DNA of 64,000 nucleotides from Limnobacter sp. (GCA_029866125.1 JARWZZ010000004.1:124001-188000); one strand, 5' to 3'. Counted from the first letter of the stretch, positions 38,163-46,845 are shown. The notes: generated by a model not told the origin, from the sequence alone. Numbers and translations are program-made.

Positions 38163-38576
38163 TTGACACAATTTAAACTCACCAGCATCACAATCACAGT
38201 CACAGACATGGCCTCCGGGCTGCGCAACAAGGAGCACATTGTCTATTCCTTGTTTGAGGCTGACCGGATGATTGAGCAAATTCGAGCCCAAAGCCCAGCC
38301 GCCCATGAGTTGGAATTGCGCTTTAAAGTAAGCTACACCGAGAAGGACAAACCGAGGTCCTATCGGGGTATATTTCGCTACGCAGGCAAAACTGGGCCGT
38401 TGTCGCTGCAGCAACATATTTTGAATTTCTTTGATGAATTCAACGACCGCTTGGATGTGCTAAAAATTACGCCTGAAGCCTTTGAAAAACTACGCAACAA
38501 CATGGTTCAGCTGTTTGATTCTTGCGCCACTGAACAAATGTTCAGCATCAATAGAAAAACTGCATTCACCAAGTAA
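38163..38576 (+). CDS. Hypothetical protein, unrecognised
   Basis: Predicted soluble, charged protein of 137 aa with mixed beta (residues 1-15, 45-75) and helical (80-125) character, without signal peptide or membrane segment. The first codon of the open frame is TTG; ATG at 38208 is an alternative. No strong ribosome-binding site is seen. I do not recognise a family. It lies between the old-yellow-enzyme gene and convergent aroQ, flanked on both sides by short A/T-rich direct repeats (AGGTTATTCAATAA twice upstream, CAACTAACTCAA-like words downstream). Confidence 0.6.
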   Translation: MTQFKLTSITITVTDMASGLRNKEHIVYSLFEADRMIEQIRAQSPAAHELELRFKVSYTEKDKPRSYRGIFRYAGKTGPLSLQQHILNFFDEFNDRLDVLKITPEAFEKLRNNMVQLFDSCATEQMFSINRKTAFTK

Positions 38577-38608
38577 TTCAACTAACTCAACTAGCTCAAT
38601 TAATTCAA

Positions 38609-39040
38609 TTAACTATTAGCCAATTGAGTCAAAGCGTAGCTGTATCCCTTCCAACCCAAACCCGCAATCACGCCCACCGAGATGTCTGAAAAATACGAAT
38701 GGTGACGGAAGGGCTCACGCTTGTACACATTCGACAAATGCACTTCCACAAACGGAATGGCCACCCCAGCCAACGCATCACGCAAGGCCACGCTGGTGTG
38801 CGTGTAACCGCCCGGGTTAATCACAATCCCGTTTACATCTTCCACCTTGGCAAGGTGCACCCTATCAATCAACGCGCCTTCATGGTTACTTTGAAAGGTC
38901 AGCAGCTCAAACCCTTCAGAGGCAGCCTGTTTATGCAGGGCGTTTTCAATGTCGGATAAGGTCATGTGACCATACACTCCGGGTTCGCGCGTGCCCAAAA
39001 GGTTGAGGTTGGGGCCATTCAAAAGCAGTAGTTTTTTCAT
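38609..39040 (-). CDS. aroQ: Type II 3-dehydroquinate dehydratase
   Basis: Dodecameric shikimate-pathway enzyme dehydrating 3-dehydroquinate. [16 protein letters not shown] (residues 5-20), the catalytic Tyr in [16 protein letters not shown], the [17 protein letters not shown] block and [17 protein letters not shown] with the catalytic His are all present. The start at 39040 (MKKLLLLNG) removes six residues of an upstream in-frame codon. The length of 143 aa is typical. It is isolated from other aro genes in the window. Confidence 0.97.
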   Translation of the reverse strand: MKKLLLLNGPNLNLLGTREPGVYGHMTLSDIENALHKQAASEGFELLTFQSNHEGALIDRVHLAKVEDVNGIVINPGGYTHTSVALRDALAGVAIPFVEVHLSNVYKREPFRHHSYFSDISVGVIAGLGWKGYSYALTQLANS

Positions 39041-39210
39041 AGATAACGAGGTGGGCAACTTAAGTTGAAGGTGACTATCCGATCATTTTGCATGAGTTTT
39101 GCCTGTCTGGGCAGGTCTTGTGGGTTGATGCGCTAACATCAAGCAACTTGTTACAGAATAGAATGAGAAATTCAGAATTCAGTTAATTTATAAAACCAAC
39201 GAGACAGACG

Positions 39211-39984
39211 ATGAGCAACGAACTAGAAGCCGTAATCCACTTAGTTTCTGGCACAGCACGGGGCTGGCGAGGCGCCAACCGCATTAGCCAAGCCAAAAAA
39301 CAGCCTGAAAAACTGTTGAAGCTGTATGACATTGAGGCAAGCCCGTTTTGCCGTTTGGTGCGCGAAGTACTCAGCGAAATGGACGTGGACGTGATGATTC
39401 TGCCTTGCCCTGCGGGCGGCAAACGTTTCCGCCCCGAGGCCAAAGCACTTTTGTCACGCGTTACTTTCCCCTTGCTGGTGGATGACAACACCGGCGACGT
39501 CATGATTGAGTCCTCCGACATCATTGAACACCTTGGGCGCACCTACCATGCCAAAGTGCGCAATTCCAAAGGAGTGATGCGTGGTGTGGCGGTGGGTACC
39601 TCCGTTTTGTCGACGCTTTTGGGCACGCGGCCAAGTGGTATTCAAGGCTTGAAAGCCCGCCCCTCCAAAGCGCCACAGCAACCTTTGGAGCTTTACAGCT
39701 TTGAAGCCAGCCCTTACTCCAAACCTGTGCGTGCGCGCTTGTGCGAATTGGAAATACCGTACATATTGCGCAACACACCCAAAGCCGCAAAAACAGATTT
39801 GGGCCCCCCGTTTTTCAGGGATAAACTATTCAAAGGCCCGAAAGGTACAACCCGCCATCGCCAGTTTTTGGCGGATACCACCGGTATGGTTCAAGTGCCT
39901 TACTTGGTCGACCCCAACACCGGTGTTGCCATGTATGAATCTGCTGACATCGTGAAGTACCTCGACAAGACTTACGGAGCTTAA
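39211..39984 (+). CDS. Tandem thioredoxin-fold (double GST N-terminal domain) protein
   Basis: Protein of 257 aa with two glutathione-S-transferase N-terminal-like domains. Domain 1 is at about residues 33-110 (LKLYDIEASPFCRLVREVL, then FPLLVDDNTGDVMIESSDI). Domain 2 is at about 168-257 (LELYSFEASPYSKPVRARL, then VPYLVDPNTGVAMYESADI). The helical GST C-terminal domain is absent. Domain 1 keeps a cysteine at the active-site position; domain 2 has Ser-Pro-Tyr-Ser. Similar two-domain proteins are known in plants and other bacteria, with unclear function. It is followed by the molybdopterin oxidoreductase after only 4 bp. Confidence 0.88.
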   Translation: MSNELEAVIHLVSGTARGWRGANRISQAKKQPEKLLKLYDIEASPFCRLVREVLSEMDVDVMILPCPAGGKRFRPEAKALLSRVTFPLLVDDNTGDVMIESSDIIEHLGRTYHAKVRNSKGVMRGVAVGTSVLSTLLGTRPSGIQGLKARPSKAPQQPLELYSFEASPYSKPVRARLCELEIPYILRNTPKAAKTDLGPPFFRDKLFKGPKGTTRHRQFLADTTGMVQVPYLVDPNTGVAMYESADIVKYLDKTYGA

Positions 39985-39988
39985 ATCC

Positions 39989-42127
39989 ATGTCCGAACTT
40001 CAAACCCAAGGCACCGCAGTACACCGCAGGGCATGCCATTTGTGCGAGGCCATTTGCGGCTTGGTCATCGAAACCCGTGGGGCAGAAATTGTATCCATCC
40101 GCGGCGATGAGCAAGACCCCTTCAGCCGGGGCCACATATGCCCCAAAGCCTTGGGTTTGAAGGACATTCATGAAGACCCAGACCGCCTGCGCAAGCCGGT
40201 TAAAAAAGTCGATGGCCAGTGGGTCGAAACCAGCTGGGAAGATGCAATTGAAACCGCTTGCGAAGGCTTGTTTCAGGTCCAAAAAACACACGGCAGCCAA
40301 GCCATTGGGGTGTATCAGGGTAACCCCAATGTGCACAACTGGGGTTTGATGACCCATGCCGCCAATTTTCTGGGTTTGATTAAAACCAAGAACCGCTTTT
40401 CCGCAACCTCGGTTGATCAGCTGCCCCTGCAGTTGATGGGCTACTGGATGTACGGGCATCAATTGCTGATTCCCATCCCAGACATTGACCACACCGATTA
40501 CTTTTTGATGCTGGGTGCCAACCCCATCGCCAGCAATGGCAGTTTGATGACCGTGCCTGACGTGGCCAAGCGCATCAAAGCGTTGCAAGCAAGGGGTGGT
40601 AAACTCATTGTGATTGACCCCCGGCGCACCGAAACAGCCGATGTTGCAGACCACCACCACTTTATACAGCCGGGCACCGACGCCGCTTTTTTGTTTGCCT
40701 TAATCAACACCATTGTTGAGGCCAAAGCCACCCGCCTTGGCCGCTTGGAAGAATTCACCCAAGGTTTACAAGAAGCACTGGATTCAATTGCAGGCATCAC
40801 CGCTGAAGTGGCGTCCAAGGTATGCGGCATTTCCGCCGACCAAATTCGAGCCATTGCGCTGGACTTTGCACGAGCCGAAAAAGCCGTGTGTTACGGCCGC
40901 ATGGGCACCTGCACCCAGCGCCACGGCACCCTGTGCCAATGGGCTATGCAATTGCTGAATTTAATCACGGGCAATTTGGACTCAGTGGGTGGCGCATTGG
41001 TTACCCAACCTGCGGTTGATTTGCTGAATGCACCGGGTAACAAACCCGGTAGTTATGGTCGCTGGGCCAGCCGTGTGGGTCAAAAATCTGAGGTGCTGGG
41101 TGAATTCCCAAGCAGCCTGATGGCCGAGGAAATTTTGACCGAAGGCGAGGGGAAAATCCAAGCCATGGTTACTGTGGCGGGTAACCCGGTGTTGTCCACC
41201 CCGAATGGGCAAAAGCTTGATCAAGCCTTGGAAAGTCTCAAGTTTATGGTCAGCATTGATTTGTACATCAACGAGACTTCCCGTCATGCCGATGTGATTT
41301 TGCCCACCAGCGGCCCTTTGGAGCATGACCACTACGATTTGATTTTCAATATATTTGGCGTGCGCAACCAAGCCAAATACAGTGCTGCCACCATGCCCCG
41401 GCAAGAGGGGCTTTTGCATGACTGGGAGTTATTCAACAAGTTGGCTGCATGCTACAGCGCCAAACTGGGTACTGCGCCCAAGCCCTCATTCCCGCCGCAA
41501 ATGGTTTTGGACATGGGTTTGCAGATGGGGCCCTATGGTGCCCAGTCAACAGTGGGTTTGTCGCTTGAAAAACTCAAAGCCCACCCCGAAGGCATTGATT
41601 TGGGGCCATTGAAACCCAGCTTCCCTGCGCGATTGATGAACGAAAGCAAAATCATTCAAGCCGCCCCAGAAGTGGTGGTAACTGCTGCTAAGGCTTATGT
41701 GGCTGAGTTACTGCAAGCTGTACCCCCAATGCCATCGCCAACACTCAGCTTGATTGGTCGCAGGCATGTGCGAAGCAACAATTCATGGATGCACAATTCC
41801 CTTCGGTTGGTGAAAGGAAAAAACCGCTGCACGCTGTGGATTCACCCCGCAGACGCTCAGGCATTGGGCTTAAAAGAGGGCGATTCTGCTCAAGTACAAA
41901 GCCGGGTGGGGCGCTTGACTGTACCCGTGGAAGTGACTGACGGCATTATGCCCGGCGTGGTAAGTTTGCCGCACGGATGGGGCCACGCCCGCGCAGGTGT
42001 GAAGCAGCGCGTGGCAGTGGAACATGCGGGTGTCAGCGCGAATGATTTAACTGACGATCTGTATGTGGATGTGGTGTCGGGCAATGCAGCGGTGAACGGG
42101 GTGAGCGTCACCGTCAGCAAGGGTTGA
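39989..42127 (+). CDS. Molybdopterin-dependent oxidoreductase with [4Fe-4S] cluster
   Basis: Large catalytic subunit of the DMSO-reductase/formate-dehydrogenase-like superfamily, 712 aa, probably cytosolic because no Tat signal is seen. The cluster ligands are Cys16, Cys19, Cys23 and Cys51 (CHLCEAIC and GHICPK). Cofactor-binding landmarks follow (LMLGANPIASNG, VIDPRRTETAD, TSGPLEHDHYDL). The C-terminal dinucleotide-binding beta-barrel includes NNSWMHNSLRLV and LPHGWGHARAG. The last segment resembles enzymes that work as single subunits. No iron-sulfur or membrane partner is adjacent. Electron donor and substrate are unknown. It is translationally close to the double-GST gene. Confidence 0.9.
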   Translation: MSELQTQGTAVHRRACHLCEAICGLVIETRGAEIVSIRGDEQDPFSRGHICPKALGLKDIHEDPDRLRKPVKKVDGQWVETSWEDAIETACEGLFQVQKTHGSQAIGVYQGNPNVHNWGLMTHAANFLGLIKTKNRFSATSVDQLPLQLMGYWMYGHQLLIPIPDIDHTDYFLMLGANPIASNGSLMTVPDVAKRIKALQARGGKLIVIDPRRTETADVADHHHFIQPGTDAAFLFALINTIVEAKATRLGRLEEFTQGLQEALDSIAGITAEVASKVCGISADQIRAIALDFARAEKAVCYGRMGTCTQRHGTLCQWAMQLLNLITGNLDSVGGALVTQPAVDLLNAPGNKPGSYGRWASRVGQKSEVLGEFPSSLMAEEILTEGEGKIQAMVTVAGNPVLSTPNGQKLDQALESLKFMVSIDLYINETSRHADVILPTSGPLEHDHYDLIFNIFGVRNQAKYSAATMPRQEGLLHDWELFNKLAACYSAKLGTAPKPSFPPQMVLDMGLQMGPYGAQSTVGLSLEKLKAHPEGIDLGPLKPSFPARLMNESKIIQAAPEVVVTAAKAYVAELLQAVPPMPSPTLSLIGRRHVRSNNSWMHNSLRLVKGKNRCTLWIHPADAQALGLKEGDSAQVQSRVGRLTVPVEVTDGIMPGVVSLPHGWGHARAGVKQRVAVEHAGVSANDLTDDLYVDVVSGNAAVNGVSVTVSKG

Positions 42128-42145
42128 TTGCGGACTTCAACCGTT

Positions 42146-43270
42146 TCACTGCTTTTTCACAATCACACTACCAATTGAATAGCCCGCCCCAAACGAGCAA
42201 ATTACGCCCACATCGCCAGTCTTCAAATCCGCCTTGTGGCGGTGGAAGGCGATAATCGACCCGGCAGAAGCGGTGTTTGCAAATTCATCCAGAATCACTG
42301 GCGCTTGGTCGGGCGTCAGCTCTGAAGTGCCAAACAGCTTTTTGGCAATCAGTTGGTTCATGCTCAGGTTGGCTTGATGCAACCAATAACGACGCACGTC
42401 GGTGGTGGACTCCAATCCCAAAGTGTTTAAATGCTCAGCCATGTGTTCAGCCGCCATTGGGCATACTTCCTTGAACACTTTGCGGCCTTCTTGCTTAAAC
42501 AATTTGTCTCGGGCTGCAGGGTCAGAATCCTCACTGCGATTCATAAAACCAAAGTTGTTGCGGATGTTGTTCGAGAAGCTGGTTGCCAGTTTGGTGCCCA
42601 ACACTTCCCAGCTGCCGGGCTGCGCGTCTTCCAGGCGTTCAACAATCACCGCTGTGCACACATCACCAAAAATAAAGTGGCAGTCACGGTCCGCCCAAGC
42701 ATGGTGTGCAGAGGTAATTTCAGGGTTCACCATCAACACAGCACGGGCTGTACCGGACTTCACAGCATTGACCGCTTGTTCCAAGCCGAATGTTGCGGAC
42801 GAGCAAGCCACGTTCATGTCGTAACCATAACCCTTGATGCCCAAAGCACCCTGGATTTCAATCGCCATGGCTGGGTAAGCCCGCTGCATGTTGGAGGCTG
42901 AGCAAATAACGGCATCAATGTCCTCCGGCCGTTTGCCCGCCGCTTCCATTGCTGCTTTGGCGGCTTTGACCGCAATTTCAGCCTGTAATGACAATTCATC
43001 GTTTTCACGCTGCGGCAAATGGGGGTGCATGCGTGTGGGGTCTAAAATGCCTTTTTTCTCAATCACGTAGCGGTTTTTAATGCCGGACGCTTTTTCAACA
43101 AATTCAGAGCTGGACGGGGCCAAAGCCTCCACACTTCCAGCTGCAATTTCAGATGCATGCGCGGTGTTGTAAATTTCCACATATTGGTTGTACGACGTCA
43201 CCAATTCTTCGTTGGTAATGATCTCGCTGGGAATCCAAAGTCCTGTTCCGCTGATTGCAACTCTTGTCAT
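42146..43270 (-). CDS. Beta-ketoacyl-ACP synthase III-like protein (long FabH-type)
   Basis: Thiolase-fold condensing enzyme. The FabH catalytic triad is present: Cys156 in [10 protein letters not shown], His in [13 protein letters not shown] and Asn in [11 protein letters not shown]. At 374 aa it is about 55 residues longer than housekeeping FabH, with inserts after residue 25 (a [11 protein letters not shown] helix) and near 70-90. This size and pattern match the accessory FabH group that feeds medium-chain acyl-CoA into fatty-acid synthesis, as described for Pseudomonas (inference). The start is at 43270 ([10 protein letters not shown]). It is not in a fab operon. Confidence 0.88.
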   Translation of the reverse strand: MTRVAISGTGLWIPSEIITNEELVTSYNQYVEIYNTAHASEIAAGSVEALAPSSSEFVEKASGIKNRYVIEKKGILDPTRMHPHLPQRENDELSLQAEIAVKAAKAAMEAAGKRPEDIDAVICSASNMQRAYPAMAIEIQGALGIKGYGYDMNVACSSATFGLEQAVNAVKSGTARAVLMVNPEITSAHHAWADRDCHFIFGDVCTAVIVERLEDAQPGSWEVLGTKLATSFSNNIRNNFGFMNRSEDSDPAARDKLFKQEGRKVFKEVCPMAAEHMAEHLNTLGLESTTDVRRYWLHQANLSMNQLIAKKLFGTSELTPDQAPVILDEFANTASAGSIIAFHRHKADLKTGDVGVICSFGAGYSIGSVIVKKQ

Positions 43271-43346
43271 GTCTCTGGCCTGTGGCAGTTTTGTAATGTG
43301 GCTCAATGATAATTCCAAAGCACCTACTGCGATATATGCGGACAAC

Positions 43347-43381
43347 AAAAAAGAGCCGCTGTCTACACAGGGCTCTTTTTT
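43347..43381 (-). terminator. Rho-independent terminator upstream of the FabH-like gene
   Basis: AAAAAGAGCC (43347-43356) pairs with GGCTCTTTTT (43371-43380), with T runs on both strands. It most likely ends the small membrane-protein transcript coming from 43686 on the minus strand. Confidence 0.8.
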
Positions 43382-43455
43382 GTGGGGGGCTTGCCCCGCT
43401 TACGCGCTAGCTAAGTGATTCAGCTGAGCAAGCAGCGTCGGGGCTGAGGGCTGTT

Positions 43456-43686
43456 TTACGCCGAAATTTCGCTGGATTTTACCTGCTGCTTGGCTTTGCG
43501 GAACTGGTGAATAATCACCACCAGAATTTGGGCAATAACCAGTGCACCTGCAGCCAACAGGCTTCCGCCTTCTGTGCCGCTCTCGTTGATGTATTGAACG
43601 CCAGCGTTCACTACAAAGCCGAATGTCAAAATGGACATCAGCAATACACCCGGTGTGCGAAAGATTGAGTCGATAAAGTTTTTCAT
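43456..43686 (-). CDS. Small two-helix membrane protein, unrecognised
   Basis: Predicted inner-membrane protein of 76 aa with two hydrophobic helices (about residues 12-32, LLMSILTFGFVVNAGVQYI, and 42-62, LLAAGALVIAQILVVIIHQF), followed by a basic, Lys-rich tail. A strong AGGAGG Shine-Dalgarno precedes the ATG. It has its own terminator downstream, and upstream sits a 28-bp perfect palindrome, so it is probably a regulated monocistronic gene. I recognise no family. Confidence 0.8.
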   Translation of the reverse strand: MKNFIDSIFRTPGVLLMSILTFGFVVNAGVQYINESGTEGGSLLAAGALVIAQILVVIIHQFRKAKQQVKSSEISA

Positions 43687-43796
43687 GATGACCTCCTGGT
43701 CGATTTTACTGAGTGGCTACCATTAGCCGCCTCTTACTTGCTGCTCTGATCGCGGGTAGCAATCGAACTTGCATGTGAACATTGTGTACATAACAA

Positions 43797-43810
43797 ATTG
43801 AGTGCTCAAT
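43797..43810. promoter_or_regulatory. Second TTGAG/CTCAA inverted repeat
   Basis: ATTGAG (43797-43802) and CTCAAT (43805-43810) are separated by 2 bp. The half-site TTGAG matches that of the 28-bp palindrome 14 bp away, but with a 2-bp rather than 6-bp gap. This suggests a second binding site for the same factor. Confidence 0.45.
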
Positions 43811-43823
43811 CTAACTGCAGCTC

Positions 43824-43851
43824 AAATACTTGAGTAATTACTCAAGTATTT
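43824..43851. promoter_or_regulatory. 28-bp perfect palindrome, probable operator
   Basis: AAATACTTGAGTAA is followed immediately by its exact reverse complement TTACTCAAGTATTT. It lies about 140 bp upstream of the small membrane-protein gene in an AT-rich spacer. The lack of a loop makes it a better candidate for a dimeric repressor site than for an RNA hairpin. Confidence 0.65.
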
Positions 43852-43916
43852 AATAAGTGATTGAAAATAAATAAAAAAAGTTCGTAAAAAATGTGTTGTT
43901 GTAAAATTACAGCCAT

Positions 43917-43956
43917 AAAAAAAGACACCTTGGCGGTCTACCAAGGTGTCTTTTTA
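43917..43956 (-). terminator. Rho-independent terminator of the 43973-44969 gene pair
   Basis: AAAGACACCTTGG pairs with CCAAGGTGTCTTT around CGGTCTA, flanked by A and T runs. It lies just past the stop codon of the 259-aa gene read on the minus strand. Confidence 0.9.
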
Positions 43957-43972
43957 ATCAATTTAATCCAAT

Positions 43973-44752
43973 TCAAGCCGCAAAATAAGCGCTAAGGCGA
44001 TCCGCGTAACCCATCTCTTCTGCCTTGGCTTTGGCCATACCAATAAAGTCAGCATTTACTTTTTTGGTCAGCTTGGCCATGCGTTTTTGGCCTTCCGCAT
44101 TCATTTCAGCGGTAATCATGCCCACTTCAACCAGCAAGTTTTCATCAGCAAAAGCAGCGGCAATCAGCTCAATCAGCTTTTCATCGTCCAAATGACCCGC
44201 CAAATTGGCGATCCGATCTTTGCGCTGTGCAAAGGTGGAAATGTGCAGGCTTTCCGCCGGGTTTTGAATCACTTGCATAATCTCGGCTGCTTTTTTCTCA
44301 GGCATAAAGTCTGTAAAGCCGCCCAGCACATGGTAGTCCTTCTGTTCTACCAATTTCAGCGTGACCTTTTTCATCAAGTCCACGGGCAATTCCGCCAGCA
44401 TGTCCTTGGCCCGCTCGGGGATTTGTTCCCGTGCCACATCGGCCATAAAGTTGGCATCAAAATGTTTGCACATACCAACCGCTTTGGCCATGGGCGTGTA
44501 GTAGCTCATGTTGGCAGTCAATGCTGGGCCAAACACCTTGGTGCACAAGGTGGCGCTCAATGCATCCGGTGCCAACTTGCCTGCACCTGCAATCTTCTCG
44601 AACACATGTCCAAATTTGTCCAGCAAGCCGTTTTGAAAGCGCATTCTCAGCTTTTGCAAGGCGGTAGCGTCCAAAGCGTCAAGGTAAGACAACTCTTCAG
44701 CTGACTTGTGCAGCAACTGGCCTAAACGGCGAATCTCAGTATTTCTGTCCAT
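43973..44752 (-). CDS. Hypothetical all-helical protein, unrecognised
   Basis: Soluble 259-aa protein with no signal peptide or transmembrane segment, almost entirely predicted helix. Two stretches (about residues 105-150, ending in HVLGGFTDFMPEKKAAEIM, and 170-215, with HLDDEKLIELIAAAFADENLL) look like successive helical hairpins reminiscent of the MgtE-N/HEAT style. I do not recognise the family. It follows the 70-aa gene by 4 bp, so the two are probably co-translated, and the pair has its own terminator. Confidence 0.75.
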   Translation of the reverse strand: MDRNTEIRRLGQLLHKSAEELSYLDALDATALQKLRMRFQNGLLDKFGHVFEKIAGAGKLAPDALSATLCTKVFGPALTANMSYYTPMAKAVGMCKHFDANFMADVAREQIPERAKDMLAELPVDLMKKVTLKLVEQKDYHVLGGFTDFMPEKKAAEIMQVIQNPAESLHISTFAQRKDRIANLAGHLDDEKLIELIAAAFADENLLVEVGMITAEMNAEGQKRMAKLTKKVNADFIGMAKAKAEEMGYADRLSAYFAA

Positions 44753-44756
44753 GGAT

Positions 44757-44969
44757 TTACAGCCCCAAAATCTTTTTCACTGCACCGCGCAGCAGGAATG
44801 GAATGTGCGACAAAGCGTCTTCCATGCTTTTTTGCAAAAATGCGTCGTGCTTTTGGTGGGCCACAGTCAAGTCGGCCGCCAACTGCTTTTGTGCATCTGC
44901 GCTCAGTAATTCCAGTTCGGGAAGGGGTTCGCCAATTGCCTTCAAAAGGCTGGCTTCTAGTTTGGCCAT
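44757..44969 (-). CDS. Small hypothetical protein paired with the 259-aa gene
   Basis: Predicted 70-aa helical protein (start MAKLEASLLKAIGEPL, preceded by GGAG at 8 bp spacing; an in-frame codon at 45014 is less likely). The C-terminus SHIPFLLRGAVKKILGL is amphipathic and could touch a membrane. No family is recognised. The tight spacing to the next gene suggests the two products act together. Confidence 0.65.
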   Translation of the reverse strand: MAKLEASLLKAIGEPLPELELLSADAQKQLAADLTVAHQKHDAFLQKSMEDALSHIPFLLRGAVKKILGL

Positions 44970-45157
44970 GTGGGTGTCTCCGGTCTGACTCTTCGTTTTC
45001 TCATTTGTAAGCAAAGTGTAACCTTGATTTCATCGGCTGCAGCACCCAGTAAACGCCTCTTTATCGAAGAGTTTTTCTAATTTTGGAACTCCCAGACAGT
45101 TGAACAGACCGGAGTTGAACGACAATCAAGCCATCTTCGAAAAGTTTGAGACAGTCC

Positions 45158-46069
45158 ATGTACATACCCAGAATCCAAGCTACCGATCAACAACTCAACC
45201 TAAGGGGGTTAAAAACTCACCTACGGGTATGGGGCAGGGCGGACGCACCCTTGCTGGTTCTCATCCATGGTTGGATGGACCTGGGTGCCAGCTTTCAATT
45301 TGTGGTGGATCACCTTCAAAAAGACTGGCGAGTGGTAGCGCCCGACATGCGTGGTTTTGGTCACACCGCATGGCCTGTTTCTGACTGTGGGGGCGTTCGC
45401 AATTATTGGTACATCGATTACCTGGCCGACTTGGATGCATTGCTGGACGAAATCAGCCCCGATCAACCCGTCAATTTGGTGGGCCACAGCATGGGTGGCA
45501 ACATCGTCATGATGTATGCCGGTATTCGGCCCAAGCGGGTGCGCAGCGTGGTTAACTTGGAAGGTTTTGGCATGCTGGACACCCCTGTTGAAAAGGTGCC
45601 CTCGCGCTACGCGGCGTGGCTTGATCAGTTGAAAGAGCCCTCACAACTGCGCCCTTACGTCAACCTGGGCGAAGTGGCCAAACGACTGCAAAAAACCAAC
45701 TACCGCCTGAGTGATGACAAAGCGCAGTTTCTTGCCCAACATTGGGCAACAGAAATTGCACCCGGCCACTTCAAATTATTGGGTGACCCTGCACATCGCA
45801 TCCCCAGCCCCTTGCCTTACCGCTTGGCTGATGTACAGCAAGTGTGGTCAGCCATCGAAGTGCCAGTTTTGCATGTGGAAGCCTCCGAAACTGAAGCTGC
45901 ACTGTGGCTGAGTCGCGCTGGCGAGCCGGTTGATTTTGATGAGTTCCGAAAACGCTATGAATGCGTGAAAGACTGGAGGTTCAAGTTGGTGGAAAAGGCT
46001 GGGCACATGTTGCATCATGACCAGCCCCAAGCCGTGGCGGACTTGATCGAATCACATGTAAGTCCGTAA
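45158..46069 (+). CDS. Alpha/beta-hydrolase fold protein
   Basis: Predicted serine hydrolase of 303 aa. The oxyanion-hole HGWMDLGASF (about residues 38-47), the nucleophile elbow GHSMGGN (Ser at about 111) and the catalytic His in KAGHMLHHDQP near the C-terminus are clear; the acid is probably the Glu/Asp after VPVLHVEAS. RDMRGFGHT-like DMRGFGHTAW is typical of epoxide-hydrolase/haloperoxidase-like members. No signal peptide. Substrate unknown. The start is ATG at 45158; TTG at 45146 in frame is less likely. Confidence 0.9.
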   Translation: MYIPRIQATDQQLNLRGLKTHLRVWGRADAPLLVLIHGWMDLGASFQFVVDHLQKDWRVVAPDMRGFGHTAWPVSDCGGVRNYWYIDYLADLDALLDEISPDQPVNLVGHSMGGNIVMMYAGIRPKRVRSVVNLEGFGMLDTPVEKVPSRYAAWLDQLKEPSQLRPYVNLGEVAKRLQKTNYRLSDDKAQFLAQHWATEIAPGHFKLLGDPAHRIPSPLPYRLADVQQVWSAIEVPVLHVEASETEAALWLSRAGEPVDFDEFRKRYECVKDWRFKLVEKAGHMLHHDQPQAVADLIESHVSP

Positions 46070-46089
46070 CTACAGCCACATCGCACCAG

Positions 46090-46240
46090 CAAAAAAAAAC
46101 CGACCCGGTTAGGGGTCGGTTGAACCTTTCTCACTTGCGGAGAAGAGGAGACATTGGGTTGATGGGTGTAATGGAGCGAAACCAGAAGCTCACTGTTACA
46201 GCGATCAATGTAAGCATTGTGATATCTGACCGGCGGGTTA
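46090..46240 (-). ncRNA. Candidate small RNA (minus strand)
   Basis: On the minus strand a stem (CCGACCC with GGGTCGG) is followed by a run of nine T (opposite 46091-46099), an intrinsic terminator with no minus-strand gene upstream of it. Just before it are two more inverted repeats: TTCTC/GAGAA near 46130-46145 and an interrupted TCAC-TTACA/TGTAA-GTGA at 46190-46222. The 5' end is unknown. The same stem could instead serve weakly as a terminator for the plus-strand hydrolase. Confidence 0.3.
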
Positions 46241-46339
46241 TCAAGTCTATTCGTAGGTAATTCATACTAGTTCAGTAGGGAACTATGTTGAATTCCTATG
46301 TACAATCGGGGTGGCAAAACATGACAAGCCCCATACTTT

Positions 46340-46705
46340 ATGCCCCACATCACCCTAGAATATTCCGAGAATCTCAAGCACATTGATTTGCCTTGGGTGA
46401 TGTTTCAAATCAATCGCACCATTTGCGACCTCAACCAGTTTGATGAAAACGACATCAAAACCCGCGCCTACCCAGCAAAAAGCTACTTGATAGGGCTGGG
46501 CGAGTCCAACGTAGAACAAGCCTTTTTGTCCATCAAAGTTGAATTGCTGTGCGGGCGTGACCCCGGCGTCAAAGAAATGCTTGGCCAAGCAGTTTTGCGC
46601 ACCTTGGACTCCTGTGTCGAAAACGCAGCAGGAATGATCACCCAAATTTGTGTTGAAGTCCGCGACATTCCTTCCGAACTTTATTTCAAATCCGTACTAG
46701 GCTAA
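46340..46705 (+). CDS. 5-carboxymethyl-2-hydroxymuconate isomerase family protein
   Basis: Tautomerase-superfamily protein of 121 aa, CHMI type. The start is Met-Pro-His-Ile-Thr-Leu-Glu-Tyr-Ser, giving the catalytic N-terminal proline after Met removal, and the length matches HpcD/HpaF-like proteins. In homoprotocatechuate degradation the enzyme isomerises CHM, but no other hpc/hpa genes are nearby, so the true substrate may differ. It precedes the GGDEF-EAL gene by 140 bp. Confidence 0.85.
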   Translation: MPHITLEYSENLKHIDLPWVMFQINRTICDLNQFDENDIKTRAYPAKSYLIGLGESNVEQAFLSIKVELLCGRDPGVKEMLGQAVLRTLDSCVENAAGMITQICVEVRDIPSELYFKSVLG

Positions 46706-46845
46706 CGGCGACCATTCGCTGGTTCCTGATTGCTTAGGATGGCTGTATTACCTCGTTTGGGGCAAGTGCAAACCACAGTTACCTCCTGTGGCGTTCATAA
46801 GACACAATGGCGGTCTGACCACATCCGCAGGTTCCGTTCAATCTT

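Noticed and set aside
40498-40854. Antisense frame in the molybdopterin oxidoreductase
   Set aside because: Fully contained in a conserved gene, with no supporting start or domain.
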